DNA of 64,000 nt from Lachnospiraceae bacterium. GTDB lineage: Bacteria; Bacillota; Clostridia; Lachnospirales; Lachnospiraceae. The position numbers were made by a program, and so were the translations under genes. The notes under the pieces were generated by a model. That model did no database searches and was not told the DNA's origin. It saw only the letters and a list, made by a program, of their open reading frames with translations. The stretch is from NCBI GenBank assembly GCA_015057405.1, contig SVEK01000009.1, positions 1 through 64,000 on the forward strand, read 5' to 3'. Shown one piece after another: positions 32,020-42,763 of the stretch; positions within the stretch are counted from its first letter, which is position 1, and the number at the start of each line of letters is the position of its first letter.

Positions 32020-33996
32020 ATGAAAAGTATACTTGTTGTGGATGATTCTGTCACAAATTTAAAATTTGTAGAGAGTGCGCTGGGGGATGAGTATAAGCTG
32101 ATTTTGGTTACATCCGGTGAACAGGCTGTCAGATATCTAATGAATAATACGGCTGATTTACTTCTTTTAGACATTATGATGCCTGTCATGGACGGGTTTG
32201 AAACTATGGAGAGAGTAAGAGAACTGAAAAATGGTAATATTCCTGTAGTTTTTTTAACCTCAGATGTAGATGTTGAAAGTGAAATTAAAGGATTACAGCT
32301 TGGAGCAGTAGATTTTGTCAGAAAGCCTTTTGTTCCGGAAGTTATGAAGAACAGAATTAACAGAATCCTTCAGCTGGAGGAGCTTACTAAAAATCTCGAA
32401 GCGAAGGTTGAAGAAAAGACGAATCAGGTGGAGCAGTTATCATTTGAAATTATAGCCACAATAGCAAGTATGATTGAGGCAAAGGACAGTTATACAAAAG
32501 GCCATTCAGTGCGTGTGGCTGAGTACAGTGCTTTATTGGCGGAAGAATTAGGCTGGGACGAAGATGCAATACAAAATATCCGGTACGTGGCATTGCTTCA
32601 CGACATAGGTAAGGTTGGTATTGCGGACAGTGTTCTTAATAAACCCGGAAAACTTAGTGAAAGTGAGTTTAAGACAATACAGTCCCATACTATAATCGGT
32701 GGCGATATATTAAAAGAGATTGAGACAATTCCTAATGTGGATTCAGGTGCCAGATATCATCATGAGAAATATGACGGTTCCGGTTATCCGATAGGACTTT
32801 CGGGAAATGATATTCCGGATGTGGCAAGGATTATATGTATAGCTGATGCTTATGATGCAATGAACAGCAAGAGAATTTATAGGGATAGTCTGTCAAAAGA
32901 TGCAGTTCGTGAGGAACTATTGGCCGGAAGAGGAACGCAATTTGACCCGGATTATCTGGATGCCTTTATAAAGATTTATGATGATGACAGACTGGGCATT
33001 TCATCGATGGTTTCCCTGGTGAGCGGTGGAGTTGATTCAACGATGAGATATCGTCTTATGGCAAGCATTGCCGAAGAAACCAAGAAAACGGAAGAAACGG
33101 ATCCGCTTACTAAACTTCTTAACAGAAAAAGCGGAGAAAGTAAGATAATTATGGCGATGCGGGACAGTGGCGGTTATCTTGCATTTATTGATTTGGATAA
33201 CCTCAAGAGAACTAATGATACTATGGGGCATGTGGCAGGCGATTATGCGTTGGCAACATTAGGAAAGATATTAAGTAACAGAGAAAATGAAATTGCCACA
33301 CGCCTTGGCGGTGACGAGTTTATGTGTTTCTTCATTAATGCAGGTGAAGAGAGTGTTACAGCAAGAATTAAAGAGATTTTAAGAGAGTTTGATGCTGAAA
33401 AGGAGAAGAATGCGTATCTGTCGGCTTCATCTTTGTCGATAGGTGTATGTAAGGCAACTCCTCAGGACAGATATGCTGATATCTTACAAAATGCGGACAA
33501 GGCATTATATAATGTCAAGCAGGGTGGAAAAAACGGATATTGTTTCTACTCTGAAGATATGAATAAGACAGAACTAAAAAGTGATGAGGATTTTGAAAGA
33601 CAGGTAAACAACCTTAAGTTGCAATGTGAGCATAAGGGAGCAATGAACGTAGAATACAGAGAGTTCATTCGAATATATGATTTGATTAGCAATCTGGTTC
33701 GTCGATACAATTATAAGATGCAGTTGTTTATGATAACGTTGATTGAAAAAGATGACGTGGAACTTGAAGAACACGAAAAAATCATGGCTTGTGTTGAAAA
33801 TGCCGTTAAAGGAGCAATGCGTGCTGTGGATGTTTCGGTACGTTTTAGCGGTAATCAAATGCTTGTAATCATTATTAATGCAGAAAAAGAAGATTTTATA
33901 ATAATCAAGAACCGAATTAAGGCAGTGTTTATGAATTTGTACGAATCCAATAATGTTGAATTAAGATTTCAGCTGGCGGATGTGAATAATATGTAA
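32020..33996 (+). CDS. response regulator with HD-GYP and two GGDEF-fold domains
   Basis: 658 aa, soluble. Receiver domain (Asp51 in LLLLDIMMP); HD-GYP phosphodiesterase domain (HDIGK with His194-Asp195, HHEK at about 247, GSGYP); GGDEF domain with intact RLGGDEF (residues 430-434) and no obvious RxxD inhibitory site. The last 140 residues look like a second, degenerate GGDEF fold (RFSGNQMLVIII in place of RxGGDEFxxxx). One protein thus has both c-di-GMP synthesis and breakdown modules under phosphorylation control. The ATG at 32020 follows AAGGAGAG. It leads an operon with two BMP-type proteins and a hybrid kinase, its likely phosphodonor. Confidence 0.9.
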   Translation: MKSILVVDDSVTNLKFVESALGDEYKLILVTSGEQAVRYLMNNTADLLLLDIMMPVMDGFETMERVRELKNGNIPVVFLTSDVDVESEIKGLQLGAVDFVRKPFVPEVMKNRINRILQLEELTKNLEAKVEEKTNQVEQLSFEIIATIASMIEAKDSYTKGHSVRVAEYSALLAEELGWDEDAIQNIRYVALLHDIGKVGIADSVLNKPGKLSESEFKTIQSHTIIGGDILKEIETIPNVDSGARYHHEKYDGSGYPIGLSGNDIPDVARIICIADAYDAMNSKRIYRDSLSKDAVREELLAGRGTQFDPDYLDAFIKIYDDDRLGISSMVSLVSGGVDSTMRYRLMASIAEETKKTEETDPLTKLLNRKSGESKIIMAMRDSGGYLAFIDLDNLKRTNDTMGHVAGDYALATLGKILSNRENEIATRLGGDEFMCFFINAGEESVTARIKEILREFDAEKEKNAYLSASSLSIGVCKATPQDRYADILQNADKALYNVKQGGKNGYCFYSEDMNKTELKSDEDFERQVNNLKLQCEHKGAMNVEYREFIRIYDLISNLVRRYNYKMQLFMITLIEKDDVELEEHEKIMACVENAVKGAMRAVDVSVRFSGNQMLVIIINAEKEDFIIIKNRIKAVFMNLYESNNVELRFQLADVNNM

Positions 33997-34013
33997 AACT
34001 GCCGGTGGGGTAA

Positions 34014-35105
34014 ATGCGTATGAAGAAGATTGGTATAGTGTCAGCCTTGATATTTGTAGTTATCATAGTCGGTATTTTTTTGATAAGCAGGAAAGAAAAA
34101 GGGAACGATGAGAAACTCAAGGTTGGTTTTGTGAGCATTGGTCATTTAAATGATAACAGTTGGAGTGAGTCTCACTGCGAAGGAATGGAAACATGCAAAA
34201 AAGAATCGGATATAGAAGTTATATATAAAGAGGCAGTGCCTTGTAACGCTGACTCTGTAAATGTAATGGAAGAACTAATTGACCAAGGTTGCAAAGTAAT
34301 ATTTTGTAACTCATATGAGTATGGACCTTGGGAGCTGGAAGTGGCGGCCATACATCCGGATATTTTTTTCTTTCATGCAACAGGTACTGAGACTGCAGAT
34401 AACTTGTCGACTTATTTCGGAAGGATATATCAGGTTCGGTATTTGAGCGGAATTGTGGCGGGGCTTCAGACAACTACGAATGAGATAGGCTATGTTGCGG
34501 CTTTCAACATTTCGGAGGTCAACAGAGGAATCAACGCATTTACAATGGGTGTAAGGCTTGTTAATCCCGATGCAACAGTTCATGTTGAATGGTGCGGTTC
34601 GTGGACGGATGATAACATGGCTGCAGCTGCAACAAACAAATTGATTGAGAGTCATAATATAGACGTACTGACAATGCATACGGATTCTCTGGCCCCGCTT
34701 GAGGTGGCAGAAAAAAATAAAATATGGTCTATTGGATATAATACTGACAACAGTAGTCTTTTCCCGGATACATATCTTACGGCACCTGTTTGGGAGTGGG
34801 AGTATTTTTACAAACAAAGGATAGAAGAGTGCAAATATAATCAGTTTACCGGAAAACATTACTGGGAAGGTATGGAGACCGGAGTAGTATCGCTGGCACC
34901 GTTTACCGATAATGTTAAACCGGAGATTTCAGCCATTGTTGAAAATGAAAAGAAGAGAATTGAAACCGGAACTTATGATGTTTTTTACGGTCCGATAAGA
35001 GATAATAAAGGCAATCTGCGAATTAAAGATGGGGAAAGCATGACAGATGATGAAATGCTGAATGCTTTTGACTGGTTTGTGGAGGGGGTAAAAATCTGTG
35101 AATAA
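34014..35105 (+). CDS. membrane-anchored BMP-family binding protein 1
   Basis: 363 aa. An N-terminal uncleaved-looking anchor (IGIVSALIFVVIIVGIFLI) without a lipobox Cys, then a periplasmic-binding-protein fold of the BMP/Med family (PF02608): KVGFVSIGHLNDNSWS, FHATGTE..DNLSTYFGR, EIGYVAAF, VNRGINAFTMGV, and a YGPIRDNKGN C-terminal element. The family binds nucleosides or purines, usually for ABC import, but no permease or ATPase gene is present. Placed between a c-di-GMP response regulator and a hybrid kinase, it is probably a sensory ligand receptor. It overlaps the next gene by 8 bases. Confidence 0.85.
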   Translation: MRMKKIGIVSALIFVVIIVGIFLISRKEKGNDEKLKVGFVSIGHLNDNSWSESHCEGMETCKKESDIEVIYKEAVPCNADSVNVMEELIDQGCKVIFCNSYEYGPWELEVAAIHPDIFFFHATGTETADNLSTYFGRIYQVRYLSGIVAGLQTTTNEIGYVAAFNISEVNRGINAFTMGVRLVNPDATVHVEWCGSWTDDNMAAAATNKLIESHNIDVLTMHTDSLAPLEVAEKNKIWSIGYNTDNSSLFPDTYLTAPVWEWEYFYKQRIEECKYNQFTGKHYWEGMETGVVSLAPFTDNVKPEISAIVENEKKRIETGTYDVFYGPIRDNKGNLRIKDGESMTDDEMLNAFDWFVEGVKICE

Positions 35106-36186
35106 AAGGAAAATGTTGTTGATTGCCGGTGTGATATTTGTGATTGTAACAGTGTTAATCATTCTTTTTGGTGGTAGGAATAACACAGGTGCTTCCATAA
35201 AAGTCGGATTCATAATGTCAGGAAAAACTACGGATGCGGGTTGGAATGGCATGCACTATAACGGCATAAAAAAAGCATGTGATAACTTGAACGCTGAGTT
35301 GATTGTTAAGGAGGAAGTAGAAGAATACAGCGGAATGTGTGCACAGGCGATAGAAGAATTGCATGAAGAAAGTGTAAAAGTAATTATACTTTCCAGCTAC
35401 AATTATTCGGAAGAGGTAAAGGATTTGGTCAGGGAATATCCTGAGATTTCATTTTATTGTAACTCTTCTGAATACCATGATAATAATATGACGTCATATT
35501 TTGTTCGCTATTATCAGGGGCGTTATCTTGCCGGAGTTCTTGCGGGCACCATGACGAAAAACGGTAAGATTGGATATGTTGCGGCCATGGATAATCTTGA
35601 GGTAAAACGTGGAATTAATGCATTTACATTAGGGGTACAGAGTGTAAATAAGGATGCAGAGATTGTAGTTGCATGGAGTGGCAAATGGGAGGATGAGACA
35701 ACCGAAAAGAGTTTGGTCAGAGAACTTGTTGAAAAAGAAAAAGTAGATATTTTAAGCTATCATCAGAACAAACCTTATGTAATTGAAGAAGCGGATGCTA
35801 TGGGTGTATATACTATTGGATATCACGAGGTGTTTGACGGATTTTCTGATAAGTATCTGGGATCGGTTGTGTGTGATTGGCAGGTTGTTTATCAGGAGAT
35901 TATTAAGGAATGTTTGCAGGGACGCAGTAATATGGCGAACAACTTCTGGATTGGTATGGAGAAGGATGTAGTTATGTTATCAGGGTATTCAGACGCTGTG
36001 TCAGAGGATGCAAAGGAGACGGTTAAAGAAGCAAGAGAAAGTATTATTGCGGGAAAAGAAGTGTTCTCAGGTAAGATATTTGATAATGAAGGGAACATAA
36101 GATGCAAAGACGATGAGATGTTAAGTGATGATGTGTTGTTAGAGCAAATGGACTGGTTTGTTAAGGGTGTAAGAATGTATGAATAA
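35098..36186 (+). CDS. membrane-anchored BMP-family binding protein 2
   Basis: 362 aa, start GTG with GGAGGGGG upstream, inside the 3' end of its paralogue. Same layout: N-terminal anchor without lipobox Cys, then [20 protein letters not shown], a long mid-section parallel to protein 1 ([22 protein letters not shown]) and a C-terminal [10 protein letters not shown]. The two proteins clearly arose by duplication but differ in the ligand-cleft residues, so they may bind different ligands or form a heterodimer. Eight-base overlap with the kinase gene implies coupled expression. Confidence 0.85.
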   Translation: MNKRKMLLIAGVIFVIVTVLIILFGGRNNTGASIKVGFIMSGKTTDAGWNGMHYNGIKKACDNLNAELIVKEEVEEYSGMCAQAIEELHEESVKVIILSSYNYSEEVKDLVREYPEISFYCNSSEYHDNNMTSYFVRYYQGRYLAGVLAGTMTKNGKIGYVAAMDNLEVKRGINAFTLGVQSVNKDAEIVVAWSGKWEDETTEKSLVRELVEKEKVDILSYHQNKPYVIEEADAMGVYTIGYHEVFDGFSDKYLGSVVCDWQVVYQEIIKECLQGRSNMANNFWIGMEKDVVMLSGYSDAVSEDAKETVKEARESIIAGKEVFSGKIFDNEGNIRCKDDEMLSDDVLLEQMDWFVKGVRMYE

Positions 36187-39160
36187 TAGGTATTTGAAGA
36201 TAAGTCGGAGTGTATTAATAACAGTCGGAATCTATGTAATAGTATTGCTTGTGGTGGTATTGTTACTTAATTTCAGAATGAGACAGTTCATGGTCGACTA
36301 TATGAAAAAACAGGTGGAGATGCAGATTGAAACCGTTTCTGAATTAGTTTATCAGGCATTTGATACAGAAATTAAGGAACTTGAAACAGTAAGTGATATT
36401 ATCGAGAAAAGCAATCCAAAGAATCTTGATTATGCATTTTCGAATAAGGAGTCTGCCGCTTCGTACGGTGTGTTGAAACTTGATGGGGAAGCTCTTTGGG
36501 GAGAAAAACTGGATTTTACGGAGTTTTCAGGAATTCAGACATCTTTTAGGGGAAAAGTGGCGGTCAGTTATTGTGATAATAAGGGTGTTCTTGTTACGGT
36601 GCCCGTCTATAACGGAAAAAATGTGAAATACGTTTTATATAAGCTGTTTGATAAGAATGAAATAAGCTCATATTTTGGATTTGCTTCCTTTGAAGGAGCA
36701 GGTCGTGTTTTAATGTGCAATAATGAACATGAGCTGGTTATTCCTTTTGTTGACATGACGGAGGAAGAACGACAATTTCTGAAAAAGAAACAGGTAAGGT
36801 CTGTATATGAGGATATGTACTGTAAGCTTAATATGTCTGCTGTTCAGGCGGCTTATTATGCCAAAGAGGATGTCAAAACATTTTTATATATCGCGGATAT
36901 TAAGCAAATGGATATGCAGATTGCCGGATATGTTAGTGAAGATGTGGTGGCAGCAGGTATATCTAATGTTACTACTCTGGTATTTTGGGTATTCGGAATG
37001 CTTATTGTTCTCTTTGTTATCGGAATATTTTATCTGTTCGGTGCCGAGGAAAAAGCAAGAGAGAGCGATGAACTTCGTGAGGCAAAGTTTCAGGCTGAGA
37101 AAGCTAACAGAACAAAGAGTGACTTTCTTGCCAATATGTCTCATGAAATCAGAACTCCTATGAATGCGATAATCGGTATGTGTGAACTTATTTTACGTGA
37201 AAAAGACATTAAGGATACGGTAAGGGAAAATTGTATCAGCATTCAGAGTAATGGTCGAAATCTCTTGTCTATTATCAATGATATTCTTGACTTTTCAAAG
37301 ATTGAATCGGGAAAAATGGAAATAGTTGAGACAGAATTTAACATATCTGAGGTGATCAGTGACGTTATTAATATGTCTATGGTTCGTAAGGCTGATAAGG
37401 ATATTGAAATTATTGCGCATTTGGACGCGGGGATACCAAAATGTCTTATAGCCGACGATATCAGAATCAGACAGGTAATGGTAAACCTGATGACTAATGC
37501 CATAAAGTTTACCAACGAAGGAAGCGTTACGTTGGAAATGACGCATGTAAAAACGGAGCAGGGTATCGTGCTTAAAGTTCGGGTAATAGATACGGGTATT
37601 GGAATAACAGAGAGCGATTTGAAGAAGCTGTTTGACAGTTTCCAGCGTGTTGATACCAAAAAGAACCGTTCTGTTGAGGGAACCGGACTTGGATTGGTTA
37701 TTACAAAACGTCTTGTTGAGAAAATGGGAGGCAATGTTAGCGTATCCAGTGTATACGGAGAAGGCTCAGTATTTGGTTTCGAGATTCCGGTTAAAGTACA
37801 GGATGAACATCCGATGGCAGCAGTGAAAGAAAAAGATGCTGTTAATGCGGTATATTGCATGAATACGACAAAAGAATACAAACAATACTTTGAGAGTTTG
37901 GGCAATGAACTGGGAGTTTCATTTGAATGTGTGGATGTACTTAGTGATATATCTGAGGATGTTACGCATATTATAGTTAATAATGAAACATATACGTTGA
38001 ACGAACAGTTGTTAAATGAATTGTCAAAGAGTAAACTTGTGGTTATAGTTAATGCCATCACGGAGATTGTTTCGGCACCTGACCGGATAAAATGTGTGGC
38101 AAAACCTTTAACAATTATTTCTCTTGCCAATATTTTAAATAATGAATGGAAGAAAAATAATAATAGTACGGATAGCGTAATTACATTTAGAGCCGAAGGT
38201 GTTAATGTGCTTATAGTGGATGATAATGCTGTAAACCTTAAAGTAGCAGCTGGTTTGCTACAGCCTTACGGATACATAATTCATACGGCGGAAAGCGGAA
38301 AAAGAGCGATAGAAATTCTTGAAAATAAAGAGATTGACATTGTATTTATGGATCACATGATGCCGGAAATGGATGGAGTGGAGGCAACTCAAATAATACG
38401 TGAGAAGGATGATGAGTACTATAAAAATCTTCCTATTATTGCCCTTACGGCAAATGCAGTAAACGGCGCAAAAGAAATGATGCTTGGCGCAGGATTTGAC
38501 GATTTTATTGCTAAGCCGATTGAGATTGAACGACTGAATGAAATACTTGAAAAATGGGTGCCGGAAGGAACTATGATAGATTATGGTGTGGCCAATAAAT
38601 TTACGGAAGGGGTTGACGGATTTTTCTATGAAATTCTGGAGGTATATGTTCAGACCGGTCCTGAAAAAATTTCGTTGATACAGGAATTGTATGAAAAAGA
38701 GGATTGGAAGAATTACGTGATAGAAGTTCATGCTTTAAAGAGTTCATCATATACTATAGGCGCAGAAGTATTGGGACAGCTAGCCCAAAAGCTTGAACAT
38801 GCAGGAAAAAGAGAAGAATATAGCATAATACATGATAATCATGAAAAACTTCTGAGTATGTACGAAAAGGTAATTAATGAAGGAAAAAGACAATTGGAAA
38901 GTCAGGGCACTAAAAATGGTGTGAATGAGGAGATTTCTGTTGAACTGTTGCCGGATATAGATGAAAGCCTTTACGCAGAGTATGTGAGTAAGATTATAGA
39001 ATCATGCAATGTGTTTGATAAAGAAGGGATTGAAAGTGTACTTGAAGAACTCAGAGGGTACAAATATAATGGCGAGGCATTATCTGTTAAGTTTGCGGAT
39101 ATAGCTAAAATGGCATCAGAGTACAGATATGATGAAATAGTTGAAGCGCTTTCGAAATGA
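36179..39160 (+). CDS. hybrid histidine kinase (extracytoplasmic sensor, HisKA, HATPase, REC, HPt)
   Basis: 993 aa. Two membrane segments (about residues 11-33 and 258-285) bracket an extracytoplasmic domain of about 220 residues. Then HisKA with His322 ([14 protein letters not shown]), HATPase ([21 protein letters not shown]), a receiver-like segment without the Asp pocket (about 565-660), and a full receiver with Asp725 ([12 protein letters not shown]). The C-terminal HPt domain has His851 (EVHALKSSS). A complete phosphorelay in one protein, whose HPt can pass phosphate to the REC-HD-GYP-GGDEF protein of the same operon. The two BMP proteins are candidates for docking on its outer domain. 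Confidence 0.92.
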   Translation: MNNRYLKISRSVLITVGIYVIVLLVVVLLLNFRMRQFMVDYMKKQVEMQIETVSELVYQAFDTEIKELETVSDIIEKSNPKNLDYAFSNKESAASYGVLKLDGEALWGEKLDFTEFSGIQTSFRGKVAVSYCDNKGVLVTVPVYNGKNVKYVLYKLFDKNEISSYFGFASFEGAGRVLMCNNEHELVIPFVDMTEEERQFLKKKQVRSVYEDMYCKLNMSAVQAAYYAKEDVKTFLYIADIKQMDMQIAGYVSEDVVAAGISNVTTLVFWVFGMLIVLFVIGIFYLFGAEEKARESDELREAKFQAEKANRTKSDFLANMSHEIRTPMNAIIGMCELILREKDIKDTVRENCISIQSNGRNLLSIINDILDFSKIESGKMEIVETEFNISEVISDVINMSMVRKADKDIEIIAHLDAGIPKCLIADDIRIRQVMVNLMTNAIKFTNEGSVTLEMTHVKTEQGIVLKVRVIDTGIGITESDLKKLFDSFQRVDTKKNRSVEGTGLGLVITKRLVEKMGGNVSVSSVYGEGSVFGFEIPVKVQDEHPMAAVKEKDAVNAVYCMNTTKEYKQYFESLGNELGVSFECVDVLSDISEDVTHIIVNNETYTLNEQLLNELSKSKLVVIVNAITEIVSAPDRIKCVAKPLTIISLANILNNEWKKNNNSTDSVITFRAEGVNVLIVDDNAVNLKVAAGLLQPYGYIIHTAESGKRAIEILENKEIDIVFMDHMMPEMDGVEATQIIREKDDEYYKNLPIIALTANAVNGAKEMMLGAGFDDFIAKPIEIERLNEILEKWVPEGTMIDYGVANKFTEGVDGFFYEILEVYVQTGPEKISLIQELYEKEDWKNYVIEVHALKSSSYTIGAEVLGQLAQKLEHAGKREEYSIIHDNHEKLLSMYEKVINEGKRQLESQGTKNGVNEEISVELLPDIDESLYAEYVSKIIESCNVFDKEGIESVLEELRGYKYNGEALSVKFADIAKMASEYRYDEIVEALSK

Positions 39161-39366
39161 TTTTTTCAAGCGGGTAACACTACCTTTTTAATTTGCTGTA
39201 TACCGGAAAGAAAACGTAACAAAAATCTGAACAGATATCTAAACGGACATCAAAAAATTACCCGTGGATAAAAATATATACCATTGCACCTATGCTTGCG
39301 ATATGCCATAATTAAGATATGGTCTCATGAAAGTGAGTGCTAAATTATATTAGGAGGTGTTGTGGG

Positions 39367-41799
39367 ATGTCTAAAAAAAATACCATAGTAGCAGTTGGAT
39401 GCATTATGGCATTACTTGCGGGAAGTTTCTTTACGGGTGCGGATTCAAAGGCACTTACCGTTAAAAAGACAACGAGTACCGTTAGTATAAAAGAAGGCGA
39501 GTCAAAAGTTATAAAACTTTCAGGTGCAGCCCTAAAAAAAGTAAAGAATCCTAAAAGGAATATCAGTATCAAAAGTTCAAACAAAAAAATCGCAAAGGTA
39601 AGTCAAAAAAAATCCCAAAAGAAAAAATACTCATTTACCATAACCGGAAAGAAAAAGGGAAAGACTACGGTAACAGTTAAGTATAAGAAAAAAAGCATTA
39701 AAATTACTGTTAAGGTAATGAAAGCTAACAAGAAAAAACCGGAAAACGTTACTGTTACCCAGACTCCGGCAGTTACCCCGACTCAGGTTGTGCAGACAAC
39801 ACCGGCACCTACACAGGGCAATGTTGTTGTTCCTACCCAAAGACCGGTTCGTACAAGAATAACAGTTCCGGAATCCAAACCTGAAACACAGGGTGAATAT
39901 ACTAAAGTTACCAATCTTTCTACATATTCCATTGATGGTAATAACGTAGTTAACATATGGAAAGATCCGGACAATAAGTATTATTACAATGTTGTTTGTG
40001 ACGGCAATGAGATAATTGAGATATCTGAACTTGGAATTGAATTGTCTGATACGGACTTGACAAGTAACCTTATATGTAATGATAAAGAATCTTACGTTGA
40101 TGAGATATATGAAGAATTTGAAACTATTACTCTTGCTGACGCAACATCTCTTAATAATTGTCAGGAGAGGACCATAAGATTTTCCAACGAAGAGGGTGCA
40201 CATTTCGACCTTCTTGTACGCGTGTATAACGACGGTTATGCATACAAGTATTCTGACGTAACTTACGGAACTGAAGATAAACTTGTATGTACGGAAGAAA
40301 ATTCGACTATTATCTTCCCGGAGGATACAAGTACATGGGGAGGTCTTGCATGGATTAACACATGTGAGAACGGTTTTGATAAAAAAGAGTATTCTGCTTT
40401 TGTTAGAAGCTCTGCGCAGTATCATCCGCCATTACTTGCCAATGTGGGAGATTACTGGGTACTTACGAGTGAAGCCCAAAGATTTAATAACAATGGTGAG
40501 TTTTGCAGCAGCAGACTTGTAAAATCTGCTAACAGCAACGTTCTGAGATGGGATTTCGGTGATGCGAGAGATGAGACAATACCGCTTGAAGAACAGGCAA
40601 AAGCAGATGATACTACTCTTGACCTTGTTAACGTAGATCAGAAAGATATTACTGAAGTTGAAACTGTTAATGGTTTTTCCACTCCGTGGAGAGCTATGGT
40701 TATTTCAAATGATTTTGATGAATTCTGTACAAGCAGTTTGATTACCAACCTTAATCCGGCACCGGAGGAAAGTAAGTATGCGGAATTATACGAGGATATC
40801 AGCTGGATTAAGCCGGGAAAAGTTTTATGGTCATGGTGGTCAGACGGCAATAATCAGGGAAGATATCAGACTCATATAGATTATATTGATTACGCATCTG
40901 AATATGGGATGGACTACATTTGTCTTGATGTGGGTTGGAGAACATTTGAAGACAGACTTGAGGAATTGTGTGACTATGCAGAAGAAAGAGGAGTTAAAGT
41001 ATTTTGCTGGGTTAACTACTGGGAACTTACAACGGCAGAAGATGTTGAAGCGTTGTTCTCAAAATGGGCCGAGGCAGGTGCTGTCGGTGTGAAAACGGAC
41101 TACTTTGAAGGGGAAGAACAACAGGTACTTAATTCAATGGAAAATGTAGCTGTTATAGGTGCAAAATATCACTTTATGGTTCTGTATCATGGTTGTGTAT
41201 CACCGGCAGGAGAGTCAAGAACTTACCCTAATATACTTACAACAGAGGCTGTTCTTGGAGAAGAAAACAGAATATGGAGTACAAGTCCATCATCTTACAA
41301 TTGTTTGATGTATCCGTTTACAAGAAATATTCTTGGTTCAATGGATTACACACCGGCTTGTATGACAATCGCCAACATGAACGATGAAACGGAAGGCTTT
41401 GCGCTGGCAAAATCCGTTGTCTATGAGTCGGGACTGTTGCATCTTGCGGCTCCTGCAAAAGACTACGGAGACTATATTGGCACAGAGTTTATTCAATCAT
41501 TATACACAACATGGGATGAGTCATTTGTTCCGACAGGTGAAGCAAGCCCGGGAGAATATATTACTTATGTTCGTCGTCATGGAAATGAATGGTTTATAGG
41601 TTCAATGACAATGGAAGATAGAACAGTGAGTGTTGATCTTAGTTTCCTGGATGCGAATAAAAACTACACGGCATATATTTATTATGCACAGGAAGACGGA
41701 CTGCTTGATGTTACTACGGAAAACTTAACCAGTGCTGATAAGTTTGAACGTAACTTAAGTAAACTTGACGGAGTTGCAGTTCGTATTGTAGAAGAGTAA
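39367..41799 (+). CDS. secreted glycoside hydrolase family 97 enzyme
   Basis: 810 aa. Signal peptide; lysine-rich Ig-like (Big_2-type) module to about residue 125; Pro/Thr linker; then a GH97 N-terminal beta-sandwich, TIM barrel (VLWSWWSDGNNQG, YICLDVGW) and C-terminal beta domain (EWFIGSMT). Asp578 in GVKTDYFEG sits where retaining GH97 alpha-galactosidases have their nucleophile, and Glu627 in TTEAVLGEE is a candidate acid/base, so a retaining alpha-galactosidase-like activity is favoured over a SusB-type inverting alpha-glucosidase; this is by analogy. The start at 39367 is set by AGGAGG 9 bases upstream. Convergent with the AraC gene. Confidence 0.85.
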   Translation: MSKKNTIVAVGCIMALLAGSFFTGADSKALTVKKTTSTVSIKEGESKVIKLSGAALKKVKNPKRNISIKSSNKKIAKVSQKKSQKKKYSFTITGKKKGKTTVTVKYKKKSIKITVKVMKANKKKPENVTVTQTPAVTPTQVVQTTPAPTQGNVVVPTQRPVRTRITVPESKPETQGEYTKVTNLSTYSIDGNNVVNIWKDPDNKYYYNVVCDGNEIIEISELGIELSDTDLTSNLICNDKESYVDEIYEEFETITLADATSLNNCQERTIRFSNEEGAHFDLLVRVYNDGYAYKYSDVTYGTEDKLVCTEENSTIIFPEDTSTWGGLAWINTCENGFDKKEYSAFVRSSAQYHPPLLANVGDYWVLTSEAQRFNNNGEFCSSRLVKSANSNVLRWDFGDARDETIPLEEQAKADDTTLDLVNVDQKDITEVETVNGFSTPWRAMVISNDFDEFCTSSLITNLNPAPEESKYAELYEDISWIKPGKVLWSWWSDGNNQGRYQTHIDYIDYASEYGMDYICLDVGWRTFEDRLEELCDYAEERGVKVFCWVNYWELTTAEDVEALFSKWAEAGAVGVKTDYFEGEEQQVLNSMENVAVIGAKYHFMVLYHGCVSPAGESRTYPNILTTEAVLGEENRIWSTSPSSYNCLMYPFTRNILGSMDYTPACMTIANMNDETEGFALAKSVVYESGLLHLAAPAKDYGDYIGTEFIQSLYTTWDESFVPTGEASPGEYITYVRRHGNEWFIGSMTMEDRTVSVDLSFLDANKNYTAYIYYAQEDGLLDVTTENLTSADKFERNLSKLDGVAVRIVEE

Positions 41800-41832
41800 T
41801 AAATGATTGATGATATATATATTAAAATATAA

Positions 41833-42660
41833 TCAGTGATTAGTACGGTAATCAGAGGGTGAAAACCCTAACCTTTTCCTAAATACCTTTGAAAAATAGT
41901 TGCCACTGTTAAAACCACAGAGGGCAGCTATTTTTTCTATCTCAAAATCTGTTGTTGCAAGCAGTGTCATGGCATGCTCCAGTCTTATGTTTGTAAGATA
42001 CTTAATCGGACTGATGCCTGTAACTGCCGAAAACTGCCTTGAAAAATGCTCTTGTGTAATATTCAGTCCGGAACATAATTCGGCTAGGGAAATATCTGCA
42101 GAGTAGTTAGCGTTCATCCATTCAATAGCTTTTTCTATGTTGTGATATCCGGTTTGAGGTGAGGAAAGTTCGCATAACAGATTTGTAAGCAACGAGTATA
42201 TGAAGCGCCCGCCCTGAAAACGTTTGTATTTCATGCCCTGTTCAATTCTGTTGTATTCAGAAAAAAGAAGTTGAAGGGAGGAAGAATCGCCCGGCAGACT
42301 GAATGTATTGCCTGTTGCGGCAACTATTTCATCATAAAGTTGTTTTGCTACATATCCTCCAAAATGCACATAGATGTACTTCCAATGGTCACTGTCTTTG
42401 GGAAAATAATACGAGCAGTTGTTTGGTATTTCTGTGATAAAGCCCATATTTTCTTTCAGACGGATTATTTCCCCGTCATGATTGTATTCACCATAACCTG
42501 AAAGAGTGTATTGTATAATAAATCCGTCATAATTCATCCGGTTACTGTTATCAAAGTAATATGATATATCGTTTCTTAGTTCTACTCCCGTGTCGTAGAA
42601 TATGAAAGGAAGCGGTGAAATTCCGTCATGATTAATAAAATTATAAAAACCGTAATTCAT
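41833..42660 (-). CDS. AraC-family transcriptional regulator
   Basis: 275 aa: cupin-like N-terminal sensing domain (about residues 1-160, with YTLSGYGEYNHDGE and IYVHFGG) and a C-terminal double HTH (ISLAELCSGLNITQEHFSRQ and IEKIAALCGFNSGNYFSKVF). The type is common for control of sugar-use genes. It is convergent with the GH97 gene, its possible target, and follows the alcohol dehydrogenase gene on the same strand. GGGAG precedes the ATG. Confidence 0.93.
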   Translation of the reverse strand: MNYGFYNFINHDGISPLPFIFYDTGVELRNDISYYFDNSNRMNYDGFIIQYTLSGYGEYNHDGEIIRLKENMGFITEIPNNCSYYFPKDSDHWKYIYVHFGGYVAKQLYDEIVAATGNTFSLPGDSSSLQLLFSEYNRIEQGMKYKRFQGGRFIYSLLTNLLCELSSPQTGYHNIEKAIEWMNANYSADISLAELCSGLNITQEHFSRQFSAVTGISPIKYLTNIRLEHAMTLLATTDFEIEKIAALCGFNSGNYFSKVFRKRLGFSPSDYRTNH

Positions 42661-42685
42661 ATATTTTTACTCCCTGTAAGTTATT

Positions 42686-42724
42686 ATGGCGACAAAATAC
42701 ATGCGTTTTGCACTTTGTCGCCAT
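42686..42724 (-). terminator. perfect 11-bp hairpin between adh and araC
   Basis: ATGGCGACAAA (42686-42696) and TTTGTCGCCAT (42714-42724). It lies after the stop of the alcohol dehydrogenase gene and about 25 bases before the AraC-type start, so it is either the dehydrogenase terminator (T-run weak) or a regulatory site of the AraC gene. Confidence 0.5.
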
Positions 42725-42763
42725 TAGAATCAAATAAACATTAATAAATAACCGGATAAAAAT

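Noticed and set aside
34311-34859. 182-codon minus-strand frame opposite BMP protein 1
   Set aside because: Shadow of a gene with clear family motifs; no start context.
37243-38130. 295-codon open frame on the minus strand
   Set aside because: Lies entirely opposite the hybrid kinase gene, has no ribosome site, and its composition mirrors the codon bias of the real gene.
39631-40425. 264-codon open frame on the minus strand opposite the GH97 gene
   Set aside because: Antisense shadow; the plus-strand frame has a signal peptide, recognisable domains and a proper start.
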